A stretch of 22,471 nucleotides of DNA from an uncultured Treponema sp. (GCA_910584475.1 CAJUBD010000030.1:1-22471); one strand, 5' to 3'; positions 6,843-14,351 are shown, counted from the first letter of the stretch. Notes: generated from the sequence alone by a model not told the origin. Made by a program: numbers and translations.

Positions 6843-7241
6843 TTAGGTCTGTCTTTTTCTTTTTGCTATGTATTTATTCCAAATCATAAAAATGCCATAA
6901 ACAGGCAAATTTATAATTAAGCCACAAATAACATAAATAAATATAAAAATATAAGTATAAATATTTTTTAACCACAGCAATTGCTGTCTAATGGAAATTC
7001 CATGATTTACAAATATAAAAGTTGACAAAAAACTTATCAAACCGATAGACATTATAGATATAAGAAGTTTTCTTATCATAATTTTTTTTAAAAAATAAAG
7101 AACAAAAAGAATCATTGAGAGAACGAAAAGAATTACTGTTCCTATGAGAAATTCTATGCGATGAATTATTATTTTCTCAATCAGCAAAAATTCTACAGGG
7201 TAAAATAATAAAAGCATCATTTTTTTCAAATCTATTTTCAT
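6843..7241 (-). CDS. Small multi-pass membrane protein, candidate immunity protein
   Basis: 132 residues with about four hydrophobic segments and a basic tail (KYIAKRKRQT). The ATG at 7241 overlaps the upstream stop by one base (TAATG) and has GGAG about nine bases upstream, so it is coupled to the secreted protein at 7241-7939. The stop is followed at once by the carrier remnant at 6840, the same immunity-gene-then-carrier arrangement seen at 3385. No family was recognised; immunity function is inferred from context. Confidence 0.55.
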   Translation of the reverse strand: MKIDLKKMMLLLFYPVEFLLIEKIIIHRIEFLIGTVILFVLSMILFVLYFLKKIMIRKLLISIMSIGLISFLSTFIFVNHGISIRQQLLWLKNIYTYIFIFIYVICGLIINLPVYGIFMIWNKYIAKRKRQT

Positions 7242-7939
7242 TAATAATAATCTCCAAAATCTTTTTGTGCAGGTTTTTCAAAATTATAGGTGGAATGCGT
7301 TATTTTTAAATAATGAAAAAGTTTCAGTTTCTTAATTTCATCTAAAGCAAGCCCCAATATATGCGTCCTGTCTTTGCTAACATTATAATAAACTAAAAAA
7401 TAGTTGTTGGATTCTATTTCCGAACAAAAAAGAATGTTTCCTTTCTTAAAATCGGAAACGGAATATTTTTCACCTTCAAGAATAATTATCTTGCTAAAAT
7501 ACTCATATTCTCCATCATCAAAATTTAAAATACAAAGCGCATCTTGTTTATCTTTATGATAGAATATGTAATTTGTATGCAATGTTATATTCATTCCTGT
7601 ATTGGCGAGGAATTCATTTTCTTGAAAGCGTTTACATTTTTCGATTACCATTTTCAGTTTGGAATCCAAAACGGCGCTTTTAGAATATTTTTCGCTCATG
7701 TCTAAACTATTATTCGTTACGTCCTTCTTTCTTAAATCAGTCAATTCTATACACTTTAAATCTTTTTGGGTGGGCAAAACCTTATAATAATGAAAATCAT
7801 AATCATCATTTATTTCTAACAACAATGATTTATCCTCATTAAACTGAATCTTCGTTGGATAACCTTTGAATTTCAAAGGTTTTGCAAATAAGACGCAATT
7901 AATAAGACTTATGGCTATAACAATAAATTTTCTCTTCAT
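7241..7939 (-). CDS. Exported protein of unknown function
   Basis: About 232 residues. The N-terminus (MKRKFIVIAISLINCVLFAK) is a clear signal peptide with probable cleavage after LFA; a lipoprotein is unlikely because the Cys is not in a lipobox. The mature part is hydrophilic and probably beta-rich (ILNFDDGEYEYFSKIIILEG). I chose the ATG at 7939, preceded by GGAAATAG. In-frame codons continue upstream to about 8053 as a GC-richer stretch that looks like the end of another coding region. It may be an immunity or orphan cassette protein; the role is unknown. Confidence 0.55.
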   Translation of the reverse strand: MKRKFIVIAISLINCVLFAKPLKFKGYPTKIQFNEDKSLLLEINDDYDFHYYKVLPTQKDLKCIELTDLRKKDVTNNSLDMSEKYSKSAVLDSKLKMVIEKCKRFQENEFLANTGMNITLHTNYIFYHKDKQDALCILNFDDGEYEYFSKIIILEGEKYSVSDFKKGNILFCSEIESNNYFLVYYNVSKDRTHILGLALDEIKKLKLFHYLKITHSTYNFEKPAQKDFGDYY

Positions 7940-8053
7940 AATTCTATTTCCAATTCTATCATTTTTGGCGATCGCGTTCAAGGCGGACAGTACGCTCGCG
8001 GCTTCAAATTTGTGAACGCGCTCTGCGCAATTGAACTTTTCCCAGTATGTATT
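7940..8053 (-). pseudogene. GC-rich coding remnant fused in frame to the exported-protein gene
   Basis: Upstream of the preferred start at 7939 the frame stays open for about 38 codons and encodes YWEKFNCAERVHKFEAASVL followed by SALNAIAKNDR. It opens after a TAA near 8055 and has no good start. The base composition is GC-richer than the gene it joins, like the carrier pieces elsewhere in the array. It is probably the tail of a displaced gene left by recombination. I do not recognise the family. From 8054 to 8210 I see only AT-rich spacer with weak inverted repeats (CAAGCG ... CGCTTG followed by a T-rich run). Confidence 0.35.
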
Positions 8054-8210
8054 TTAAAATAAAATCAGTCTAATTTGAAGATGAAACCAAGCGAATTCGA
8101 ACATCAAGTCAGTCCTATTTTATTATGAAATACGCTTGATTTTTATTTTTGCATTTGTGCCATTGTGAATATTTTCGCTTTCTCTAGCCGCGTCCAATTT
8201 TTCTTTTACT

Positions 8211-9389
8211 TTATTTTTTCGCGCAAAACTTCCCGAACGCTAATGTAACTAAAAAGATTACAACAAGGACAGGAACGGTGTTTCCCAAAATGAAATTCCA
8301 GCCAAGCGAAATTCTATACAAGGCGAAGCCAAAAATCCAAATCGCGAATCTCGCCGCGTCGAAGCGAAGCGCGGAATTGTCGGTTTTCAGAATAAAAAAG
8401 TCGGCGCAAAGTATGGCAATCATCGGAACGAACACCGAGCCGATTAGATAAAGAAATTCAGTGATGCTGTCCATAGGAAAGAAAATCGCGCAAAGCGTTC
8501 CCAGCACTGTTATCGCCATCGAAATCCATTTGCCTTTTGGCTTTGGGTAGATTGTCTCGAAGGAAATGCCCGCCGAGTATGCGTCAAGGAAAGTTGTTGT
8601 AACCGTAGAAAGCACAACGATTGCCAGCGCGGCGAAGCCAAGTCCCGATGCGTGCATTATTTTCGCAATGTCACTTTCGCCAGCGTAAAGCGCGGCACCC
8701 ATTCCGATTACATACATCCAACAACTTGTAACTCCATAAGTTACAGCGCATGTCAAGGAAGATGCAAAAGGCTTTTCGCTTTCGCGTATGTAGTCGCCTG
8801 CGAGCGGAATCCAAGAAAGCGGCATTGCCACGGAAAGTTCCACGGCCGCGCCAAAACTCAGCGCGTTTTCTTTAGATATGTCAAAGTCGAATTGCACGTT
8901 TCCTTTTCCGAAGAAAACTATTTTGCACAAGATGACCGTCAAAACGAAAAGTGCGCTCATCGCGACGGCGTTCAATTTGTTCACGGACTTTATTCCGAGC
9001 GCGATCCAAAGAATAATCATTGCTCCGATTATGAACGCCCACATTCCGCTTCCGTTTTTGAAAATTTCGTTTGCCGAAATCGCGCCGTCATAAATCATAA
9101 TCGCCGTCCAGCCAGCAAGTTGAAGCACATTCAAAAGCGCAAAGAATTTGCTTCCCACAATTCCAAAACTGAACTTTGCACACTCCATCGAACTCCGCTT
9201 TGAGCGCGCGCCGATGTATCCAGCGAAAAAGAGCAATGCGCAGCCGATGAGATGCCCAAGCAAAATCGCGGCGACTCCCTTGGCAAGACCAAGCGGCGCG
9301 AAATATGTTCCCGTAAGAATTTCCGCGATCGAAACTCCCGCCCCAAACCAAACGAGCGCGAGATTGAATTCCTTTGACTTTAATTTCAT
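8211..9389 (-). CDS. cytX: CytX-type hydroxymethylpyrimidine permease (NCS1 family)
   Basis: About 392 residues with roughly twelve hydrophobic helices, a member of the purine-cytosine permease (NCS1) superfamily. The N-terminal ALVWFGAGVSIAEILTGTYF and the internal LSVAMPLSWIPLAGDYIRES segments are characteristic. As last gene of the riboswitch-controlled thi operon it most likely imports HMP, the pyrimidine precursor of thiamine; substrate assignment rests on this context and the CytX family. The ATG at 9389 is preceded by GGGAGA at six bases; a TTG at 9401 is also in frame but would cover that site. The thiD stop lies 12 bases upstream. Confidence 0.85.
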   Translation of the reverse strand: MKLKSKEFNLALVWFGAGVSIAEILTGTYFAPLGLAKGVAAILLGHLIGCALLFFAGYIGARSKRSSMECAKFSFGIVGSKFFALLNVLQLAGWTAIMIYDGAISANEIFKNGSGMWAFIIGAMIILWIALGIKSVNKLNAVAMSALFVLTVILCKIVFFGKGNVQFDFDISKENALSFGAAVELSVAMPLSWIPLAGDYIRESEKPFASSLTCAVTYGVTSCWMYVIGMGAALYAGESDIAKIMHASGLGFAALAIVVLSTVTTTFLDAYSAGISFETIYPKPKGKWISMAITVLGTLCAIFFPMDSITEFLYLIGSVFVPMIAILCADFFILKTDNSALRFDAARFAIWIFGFALYRISLGWNFILGNTVPVLVVIFLVTLAFGKFCAKK

Positions 9390-9401
9390 TTTTTCTCCCA
9401 A

Positions 9402-10214
9402 CTATTCATTGTTAACTGAAACCGTGTGATTCATAGGTCCGCGCCCATTTCCCAAGTCCAGCATCGCGCCGAGCGCGAGCGACAAATATTCTTTGGCGCG
9501 GCGGACGCTTTCTTCTAGAGAAAATCCTTTCGCCAAATTTGAGCATATTGCGGCCGAAAGCGTGCAACCCGTTCCGTGCGTGTTCGGATTTTTAATTCGC
9601 TTGCCATAAAACCATTTTTTCTCCGCACGATTTTCCGCCGCGTTCCATGAAAACAAAAAGTCGTTCGCGTCGTTAAGAAAATGTCCGCCTTTCACCAAAA
9701 CCGCGCATCCGTATTCTTCGAAGATTCTTTTCGCGGCCTTTTCCATTTCGCTTTCACTTTGAATTTTCATTCCGCACAAAACTTCCGCTTCGGGAATGTT
9801 CGGAGTGATCACTAGAGCCAAGCGGAGCAATTTTTTCTTCAGCGTTTCAATCGCATCTTCGCTTATGAGACGCACGCCGCTCGTCGCCACCATCACGGGA
9901 TCGACCACCAAATTCTTCAACGCGAATTTTTCCACGCAATCGCAAATCACTTCGATGAGCGCGGACGAAGAAACCATTCCAGTTTTCACGCTGTCAGGCA
10001 TTATGTCCGTTACCGTCGTGGCAATTTGCCTTTCCAAAAAATCCGCGCTCACTTCCATAATGGCAGAAACGCCGGTCGTGTTCTGCGCGGTCAAGGCAGT
10101 AATCGCGCTCATCGCGTAAACGCCGTTCGCCGTCATAGTTTTGATGTCAGCCTGAATTCCCGCGCCTCCGCTCGAGTCAGTTCCAGCGATTGTCAAAGCA
10201 GTTTTCATTTTCAT
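9402..10214 (-). CDS. thiD: Hydroxymethylpyrimidine / phosphomethylpyrimidine kinase
   Basis: 270 residues, the usual length. It phosphorylates HMP to HMP-P and then HMP-PP, the pyrimidine donor for ThiE. Ribokinase-fold motifs are clear: TIAGTDSSGGAGIQADIKT at the N-terminus, VVDPVMVATSG in the middle, and the anion-hole/catalytic stretch NTHGTGCTLSAAI near the C-terminus. The ATG at 10214 overlaps the HAD gene stop (ATGA), with GGAGAG about eight bases upstream, so the two are translationally coupled. It is cytoplasmic and expected to be repressed by thiamine pyrophosphate through the riboswitch at 12406-12490. No oddities are visible. Confidence 0.95.
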   Translation of the reverse strand: MKMKTALTIAGTDSSGGAGIQADIKTMTANGVYAMSAITALTAQNTTGVSAIMEVSADFLERQIATTVTDIMPDSVKTGMVSSSALIEVICDCVEKFALKNLVVDPVMVATSGVRLISEDAIETLKKKLLRLALVITPNIPEAEVLCGMKIQSESEMEKAAKRIFEEYGCAVLVKGGHFLNDANDFLFSWNAAENRAEKKWFYGKRIKNPNTHGTGCTLSAAICSNLAKGFSLEESVRRAKEYLSLALGAMLDLGNGRGPMNHTVSVNNE

Positions 10215-10813
10215 AATTCATACTCTCCTTGCACAAGAAATGTCGCAAAGCCGGCATCACGCGCGACTTTTGCCGCCTCGCGCGAATCTTCCACGACGAT
10301 TATTTTTTGCGGAGGCAAAGCCATAAACCGTGCCGCGCGTAAATAAATTTCAGGTTGGCTTTTTGAAGTGTTTTCTTCACCGCAAGTGAAAATCTTTTCA
10401 AAAAAATCCAACGCGCCGCACCTAGCGAGCGCGGCTTCTTCCAGCCTCCGCTCGCCTGCCGTGGCCGCGCACACGCGCATTTTTTTTGCCTCGCAAAATC
10501 TCAGCGCGTCGAGCGCGCCGCGCTTCAAGGCGATTTCATTTTTGTACGCGTCCTCCAACATCAAATTCATTTCGCAAATAATTTCATCGGAAGTTTTCGG
10601 CAACGAAAATTTTTCCTTCAAAAAAATCGCGCCTTCGCGCAGACTCATATTGAAAAGAATTTCATCAAGATTTTTTTCGGCTACTATCCCAAATCGCAAA
10701 AGATACTTCGCGCCCAAGTCGCGCCATGCGCCAAGCGAATCCAAAATCGTTCCGTCCAAATCGAAAATCACGCCCGAAAAGTTTTCAGCAATTTTTATGA
10801 AATCATCGAACAA
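10211..10813 (-). CDS. HAD-superfamily phosphatase in the thiamine operon
   Basis: 200 residues with all HAD motifs. Motif I is FDLDGTILDS (Asp18 nucleophile, Asp20), motif II the Thr in VCAATAGE, motif III the Lys in TSKSQPEIYLRAA, and motif IV VVEDSREAAKVA. The cap is a small helical insert after motif I, as in the phosphoglycolate-phosphatase-like subfamily. It lies between thiE and thiD with overlaps on both sides. Its substrate is probably a thiamine-pathway phosphate; dephosphorylation of thiamine phosphate, so that a pyrophosphokinase can make the cofactor, is a reasonable guess but not shown. The start is a TTG at 10813 overlapping the thiE stop by 11 bases, with AAGGAAAAGG upstream. 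No ATG lies before motif I. Confidence 0.85.
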   Translation of the reverse strand: MFDDFIKIAENFSGVIFDLDGTILDSLGAWRDLGAKYLLRFGIVAEKNLDEILFNMSLREGAIFLKEKFSLPKTSDEIICEMNLMLEDAYKNEIALKRGALDALRFCEAKKMRVCAATAGERRLEEAALARCGALDFFEKIFTCGEENTSKSQPEIYLRAARFMALPPQKIIVVEDSREAAKVARDAGFATFLVQGEYEL

Positions 10814-11468
10814 TTTTCAAAACCTTTTCCTTCAGCGCGGCCGCCGCCGAGCGAATGTCGTCCGCCGCGAAAATCGCGCTTATCACGGAAACGCCTGCGA
10901 TGCCGCTTTTTTCCAGGCGCGAAATGTTCTCGCAATTTATTCCGCCGATCGCGACGACGGGAATTTCCAGCGCCTCGCAAATCGCGCGGAGCGTTTCGAG
11001 AGAAACAAAAGCCGCATCGTCCTTGCTTTGCGTCTGAAAAATCGCGCCCACGCCCAGATAGTCCGCGCCGCTTTTTTGCGCCAAAATCGCCTGCTCCACA
11101 TTCTGAGCACTCACGCCGATGATTTTTTCTTCGCCCAAAATTTCACGCGCCCTTTCCAAAGGCATGTCGTCCTGGCCGATGTGCGCTCCGTCCGCGTCAA
11201 TTTTTTTTGCGAGAAAAACATCGTCATTCACGACAAAAGGAATTTTGAATTCGGCGCAAAGATTTTTTATCGCGTGCGCTTCTTCAAGAATTTTCTCTTC
11301 TCCGAAATTTTCATCGCAGAATTTTTTTTCGCGAAGTTGGACAAAAGTCGCGCCGCCTAAAATCGCTTCGCGCACTGCGCTTTCAAGCGAACACCCGCCA
11401 AGCCACGAACGGTCGGTGACGGCGTACAAAAGCAAGTCGCGCCTCAATTTATTTTTATCGCAATTCAT
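10803..11468 (-). CDS. thiE: Thiamine-phosphate synthase
   Basis: 221 residues from the ATG at 11468, the normal ThiE length. It joins HMP-PP and thiazole phosphate to give thiamine phosphate. Family motifs appear in order: LYAVTDRSW, FVQLREKK, VVNDDVFLAKKIDADGAHIG, QDDMPLERAREILG, IIGVSAQN, GADYLGVGAIFQTQSK, VVAIGGI and a C-terminal GVSVISAIF. The frame is open upstream to 11663, but those codons lie inside thiM and encode Arg-rich non-homologous sequence. The ATG at 11468 has GGAAGAAGG eight bases upstream and overlaps the thiM stop by 14 bases. It is part of the TPP-riboswitch operon and is cytoplasmic. Confidence 0.93.
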   Translation of the reverse strand: MNCDKNKLRRDLLLYAVTDRSWLGGCSLESAVREAILGGATFVQLREKKFCDENFGEEKILEEAHAIKNLCAEFKIPFVVNDDVFLAKKIDADGAHIGQDDMPLERAREILGEEKIIGVSAQNVEQAILAQKSGADYLGVGAIFQTQSKDDAAFVSLETLRAICEALEIPVVAIGGINCENISRLEKSGIAGVSVISAIFAADDIRSAAAALKEKVLKIVR

Positions 11469-12273
11469 ACTTCGCGCCTTCTTCCAATTGCTCGCCCTGA
11501 AGATTGTAGAGCGCATCGATGATGCGGTTTCGGTAAGTGGAATTGCCTTCCCCCTCCCGCATTCTTTTCCATGCGATTTCTCCGCAAAGTCCCATCGCGC
11601 AGACGGCGGATGCCGTCGCCTTGAGGACATTTTGCGGATTCGCCGAAATGAACGCCGCGACAAGCGCGCTCAATTGGCAGCCAGTTCCTGTAATCGCGCT
11701 CATTTGAGGGAGGCCATTTTTTATGACATAAGTTTCGTTCTCGTCGCTCACCAAATCGATCGCGCCCGTAATCGCTACGACGCATTTTAATTTCGCGGCA
11801 GTTTTCTTCGCGAACAAAATCGCATCCGAAAGATTTTCTTCGCGAACGCTGTCGGCAAAATCCGCGTCCACGCCCTTCGTAGTGCCGCTTCCAAAAGCCA
11901 AAGTTTTTATTTCGGAAATGTTTCCGCGAATGACATCGAATTGCGCCGCGTCCAAAAGTTCGAGGGCGGTTTTCGTGCGAAGTGCGCTCGCCCCCGCGCC
12001 CACGGGATCAAGCACGATTTTGTGTTTGAGCGACGCGGCCTTTTTCGCCGCGAGCATCATCGAAGGAATCGTGTTTTTGTTGAGAGTTCCGATGTTGATG
12101 TTCAGCGCGGCACAAATCGAAGTGATGTCCTCCACTTCAGAAATTTCATCCGACATAATCGGACTTGCGCCAATCGCCAAAAGCGCGTTGGCAACGTCAT
12201 TCACCGTGACATAATTCGTGATGTTGTGAATCAAAGGGCGCGAAGAGCGCACATTTTCAAGACAAGTTTTCAT
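11455..12273 (-). CDS. thiM: Hydroxyethylthiazole kinase
   Basis: 272 residues, typical length. It phosphorylates salvaged 4-methyl-5-hydroxyethylthiazole for use by ThiE. Motifs are PLIHNITNYVTVNDVANALL at the N-terminus, IGASPIMSDE, LDPVGAGAS, VIRGNISEI and the active-site ITGTGCQLSALVAAF. It is the first gene after the TPP riboswitch. The start ATG at 12273 is preceded by GGGAGA at six bases, and the leader between riboswitch and start is about 130 bases. Presence of ThiM without thiazole-synthesis genes here points to salvage rather than de novo synthesis. Confidence 0.95.
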   Translation of the reverse strand: MKTCLENVRSSRPLIHNITNYVTVNDVANALLAIGASPIMSDEISEVEDITSICAALNINIGTLNKNTIPSMMLAAKKAASLKHKIVLDPVGAGASALRTKTALELLDAAQFDVIRGNISEIKTLAFGSGTTKGVDADFADSVREENLSDAILFAKKTAAKLKCVVAITGAIDLVSDENETYVIKNGLPQMSAITGTGCQLSALVAAFISANPQNVLKATASAVCAMGLCGEIAWKRMREGEGNSTYRNRIIDALYNLQGEQLEEGAKYELR

Positions 12274-12351
12274 TCGTTCTCCCTGGCAATTCCGCGTGGC
12301 GGCGTGACAAGGATGCCGAATCCAGTTTGAAGCGTTTCATACTGTTTCTGC

Positions 12352-12397
12352 AAAAATATTTGAATTCAACGCTGAAATTTCAAAATCGAATTCAAAT
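12352..12397 (-). terminator. Terminator-like hairpin, probable riboswitch expression platform
   Basis: Read on the minus strand, ATTTGAATTC (12397-12388) and GAATTCAAAT (12367-12358) form a perfect 10-base-pair stem with a 20-base loop, followed by ATTTTT. It lies between the TPP aptamer and thiM, where a ligand-controlled terminator is expected. The stem is unusually AT-rich, so folding should be tested. Confidence 0.6.
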
Positions 12398-12405
12398 GTT
12401 CTTGC

Positions 12406-12490
12406 CATTCTCCTTACGTTGGAATTACCCAAATCAAGTTAAGGGTCAAGGCAAAGCCTACTCTCAGCCGGACACCGGCTCCCCTGAATG
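12406..12490 (-). promoter_or_regulatory. TPP riboswitch (THI-box aptamer)
   Basis: On the minus strand the leader contains the conserved THI-box order: CAGGGGAGCC, GGCTGAGAG, then GACCCTTAACTTGATTTGGG, TAATTCC and CGTAAGGAG. P1 is formed by CATTC at the 5' end and GAATG at the 3' end. The CTGAGA pyrimidine-sensing segment is at 12467-12462. It sits about 40 bases after a strong promoter and precedes thiM-thiE-HAD-thiD-cytX, so the whole salvage operon is expected to be shut down by thiamine pyrophosphate. Confidence 0.93.
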
Positions 12491-12536
12491 TTTGAAGTCA
12501 GCGGTCAAAAATATCGCCGCCAACTTTAATAAAAAA

Positions 12537-12565
12537 AGTTTAGCGAAAAAAAATTTTTTTGTCAA
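12537..12565 (-). promoter_or_regulatory. Sigma-70-type promoter of the thi operon
   Basis: Minus strand: TTGACA (12565-12560), a 17-base spacer made of an A-run then a T-run, and TAAACT (12542-12537). Transcription would start near 12530, about 40 bases before the riboswitch. The -35 box is perfect and the spacing ideal. Confidence 0.8.
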
Positions 12566-12616
12566 GGCGAATTTTTCATATTGCAAAATTTGCATCTAGC
12601 GTAAAAAGAAAATTCG

Positions 12617-12625
12617 TGCTATAAT
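12617..12625 (+). promoter_or_regulatory. Extended -10 promoter immediately before the DUF1015 start codon
   Basis: TGC-TATAAT, an extended -10 box with a perfect hexamer, ends only six bases before the ATG at 12632. No good -35 lies at 17 bases. Transcription would begin at or next to the start codon, implying a leaderless message; no ribosome-binding site is visible. Confidence 0.65.
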
Positions 12626-12631
12626 TTCATC

Positions 12632-13960
12632 ATGAGAAATTTTGAAAAATTCGGAATCGCCGTTCCGGAAATTCTTCTGCCGAAAAATTTGGAAACGAAA
12701 ACTTGGGCGGTCGTGGCTTGCGACCAGTACACGCAGGATCGCGAATATTGGACGCAGGTCGAAAAAAAATGCGCGGGAAAAATTTCCACGCTCAATTTGA
12801 TTTTGCCCGAAGTATATTTAAACGACGCGGACAAATCCGAACGCATCACAAGAATAAAATCCACGATGACAGAATATTTGCGCGAAGGAATTTTTGACGC
12901 TTCGCAAAGGCAAATGGTTTACGTCGAGCGGACGACTTCCTACGGCCGCACGAGGAGAGGGCTTGTCGTCGTGCTGGATTTGGACTCTTACGAATGGAAG
13001 CCTTTTTCAAATGCGCTTGTCCGCGCGACAGAGGCGACGATTTTGGAACGTATTCCGCCGCGCATGGAAATCCGCCGAAACGCTCCGCTTGAAACTCCGC
13101 ACATAATGCTTTTGGCGAACGACCCCCGCCGCATTTTAATTGAGTCACTCGGCGAAAAAATCAAGTCGCGTTCCGACACACCGATTTATTCCGGCGAGCT
13201 GATGCAAGAAAGCGGCAGCATAAAAGGCTGGGCGGTAAGCGATGAAGCGGATTTGGATTTCGTGAACGACGCGCTCGAAAAACTTTACGATGAATGCACC
13301 GATGAAAAAGGCACTTTCCTTTTCGCCGTGGGTGACGGAAACCATTCGCTTGCCACCGCGAAATCAATTTGGGAAGAACACAAAAAAAATCTTTTGCAAA
13401 ACGGCGTGAGCGAAGAAGAAATCGCGCGAAGTCCTGTGCGTTACGCGCTTTTGGAAATCGTGAACCTTTATGACGAAGGCTTGACGTTCGAGCCGATTCA
13501 CCGCGCAATTTTCAATGCCGATTCAAAATCTATGATTGATTTCCTGCAAGAGAAATTGGGCGGCGAAAAAAAGGAAATCGCGGACGCGATGCGCCTTGAA
13601 GAATGCGTGAAAAATTCCAAGGCGAATTTCGGATTTGTTTTTATAGAAAACGGCGAGCAAAAATTCATCCTGCTTGAAACGAAAATAAAAGATTTGGCGG
13701 TGAGCCGCTTGCAGCCCACGCTCGATGATTTTTTGAAAACGCAAGTCTCCTCGCAAATCGACTACATTCACGGCGCAAAAGAAATTTTCGCGCTCGGCGC
13801 GAAATCCGCGACCGTGGGCATTTTGCTTCCGCCCGTCGCCAAAGACAGTTTTTTCGCGACTATTCGTGAACGCGGCCCGCTTCCGCGAAAAAGTTTTTCG
13901 ATGGGAGAGGCTTCGGAAAAACGATTTTATTTGGAATGCAGGAAATTGTTTGAGGAATAA
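12632..13960 (+). CDS. DUF1015-family protein
   Basis: 442 residues, close to the usual length for the family. Recognisable segments are the N-terminal TWAVVACDQYTQDREYW, the central RGLVVVLDLDSYEW, and FAVGDGNHSLATAKSIWEEH, the family's strongest signature; VSSQIDYIHG and a C-terminal ERGPLPRKSFSMGEAS also fit. No membrane segment or signal peptide. The biochemical function of DUF1015 is not established to my knowledge, so none is assigned. It is transcribed divergently from the thi operon and appears monocistronic, followed by a dispersed repeat and a terminator. The ATG at 12632 lacks a Shine-Dalgarno sequence, consistent with leaderless translation. Confidence 0.85.
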   Translation: MRNFEKFGIAVPEILLPKNLETKTWAVVACDQYTQDREYWTQVEKKCAGKISTLNLILPEVYLNDADKSERITRIKSTMTEYLREGIFDASQRQMVYVERTTSYGRTRRGLVVVLDLDSYEWKPFSNALVRATEATILERIPPRMEIRRNAPLETPHIMLLANDPRRILIESLGEKIKSRSDTPIYSGELMQESGSIKGWAVSDEADLDFVNDALEKLYDECTDEKGTFLFAVGDGNHSLATAKSIWEEHKKNLLQNGVSEEEIARSPVRYALLEIVNLYDEGLTFEPIHRAIFNADSKSMIDFLQEKLGGEKKEIADAMRLEECVKNSKANFGFVFIENGEQKFILLETKIKDLAVSRLQPTLDDFLKTQVSSQIDYIHGAKEIFALGAKSATVGILLPPVAKDSFFATIRERGPLPRKSFSMGEASEKRFYLECRKLFEE

Positions 13961-13970
13961 AAAAAGTTCT

Positions 13971-14050
13971 TACATTCATTGTCATTGTCGGGCATTGCCC
14001 CGACAATCTGCTAGTCACAAAAGATTCCCGCGTCAAGCACGGGAACTACA
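13971..14050. repeat. Dispersed hairpin repeat (CATTGTCATTG family), copy 1
   Basis: Contains TTGTCGGG-CATTGC-CCCGACAA (13985-14006) and TTCCCG...CGGGAA (14025-14045) hairpins preceded by CATTGTCATTG. It resembles the interspersed TCATTG...CAATCT repeats seen between genes in many bacterial genomes. It lies just downstream of the DUF1015 gene; a related copy is at 18433-18505. Confidence 0.65.
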
Positions 14051-14093
14051 GATATGCGTCGAATGCGCAACACTGATCCGCCAGTCTAGCTAG

Positions 14094-14119
14094 AAAAAAA
14101 GCCGCGCGTTTCGCGCGGC
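14094..14119 (-). terminator. Intrinsic terminator of tRNA-Leu
   Basis: Perfect 8-base-pair GC stem GCCGCGCG/CGCGCGGC with loop AAA on the minus strand, followed by seven T. It is 10 bases past the tRNA 3' end. On the plus strand the stem is followed by TTCAATTTT, so it may also stop DUF1015 transcripts. Confidence 0.85.
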
Positions 14120-14129
14120 TTCAATTTTA

Positions 14130-14212
14130 TACCGGAGAAGAGACTTGAACTCTTACGAAGTTGCCCTCAATAGATTTTGAGTCTATCGTGTCTACCATTC
14201 CACCACTCCGGC
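14130..14212 (-). tRNA. tRNA-Leu (anticodon CAA)
   Basis: 83 bases on the minus strand. Acceptor arms GCCGGAG and CTCCGGT pair with a final G-U, and the discriminator base is A. The anticodon stem ATAGA/TCTAT encloses the loop CTCAAAA, giving anticodon CAA, which reads UUG. A long variable arm (TGAGGGCAACTTCG) and the T-loop GTTCAAGTC are typical of class II leucine tRNAs. The 3' CCA is not encoded. It has its own promoter upstream and an intrinsic terminator downstream. Confidence 0.93.
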
Positions 14213-14222
14213 GTATTTTTCA

Positions 14223-14251
14223 AGTGTATCATATTTGAAAAATTTAATCAA
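14223..14251 (-). promoter_or_regulatory. Probable promoter of tRNA-Leu
   Basis: On the minus strand TTGATT (14251-14246), a 17-base spacer and TACACT (14228-14223) lie about 11 bases before the tRNA 5' end. An alternative -10, TATGAT, overlaps the spacer. Confidence 0.5.
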
Positions 14252-14351
14252 GTGTTATTTTAATTTTTTTTCAAGAAAAAAAAACGCGACTTACCGCACA
14301 AAATCCATCTTTGCAAAAATGATGATTCCCACAGACTTTCCAAAACACATC

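Noticed and set aside
8054..8210. Possible coding remnant after cytX (frame containing KLDAARESENIHNGTNAKIK)
   Set aside because: Short, no start, no recognised family and next to an AT-rich spacer; not enough to call a gene.
11469..11663. 65-codon N-terminal extension of ThiE
   Set aside because: It is out-of-frame thiM sequence with Arg/Ser-rich composition. The ATG at 11468 gives the normal length and a good ribosome site.
12327..12599. Plus-strand 90-codon open frame in the thi leader
   Set aside because: It lies over the riboswitch, terminator and promoter of the thi operon, with no ribosome site.
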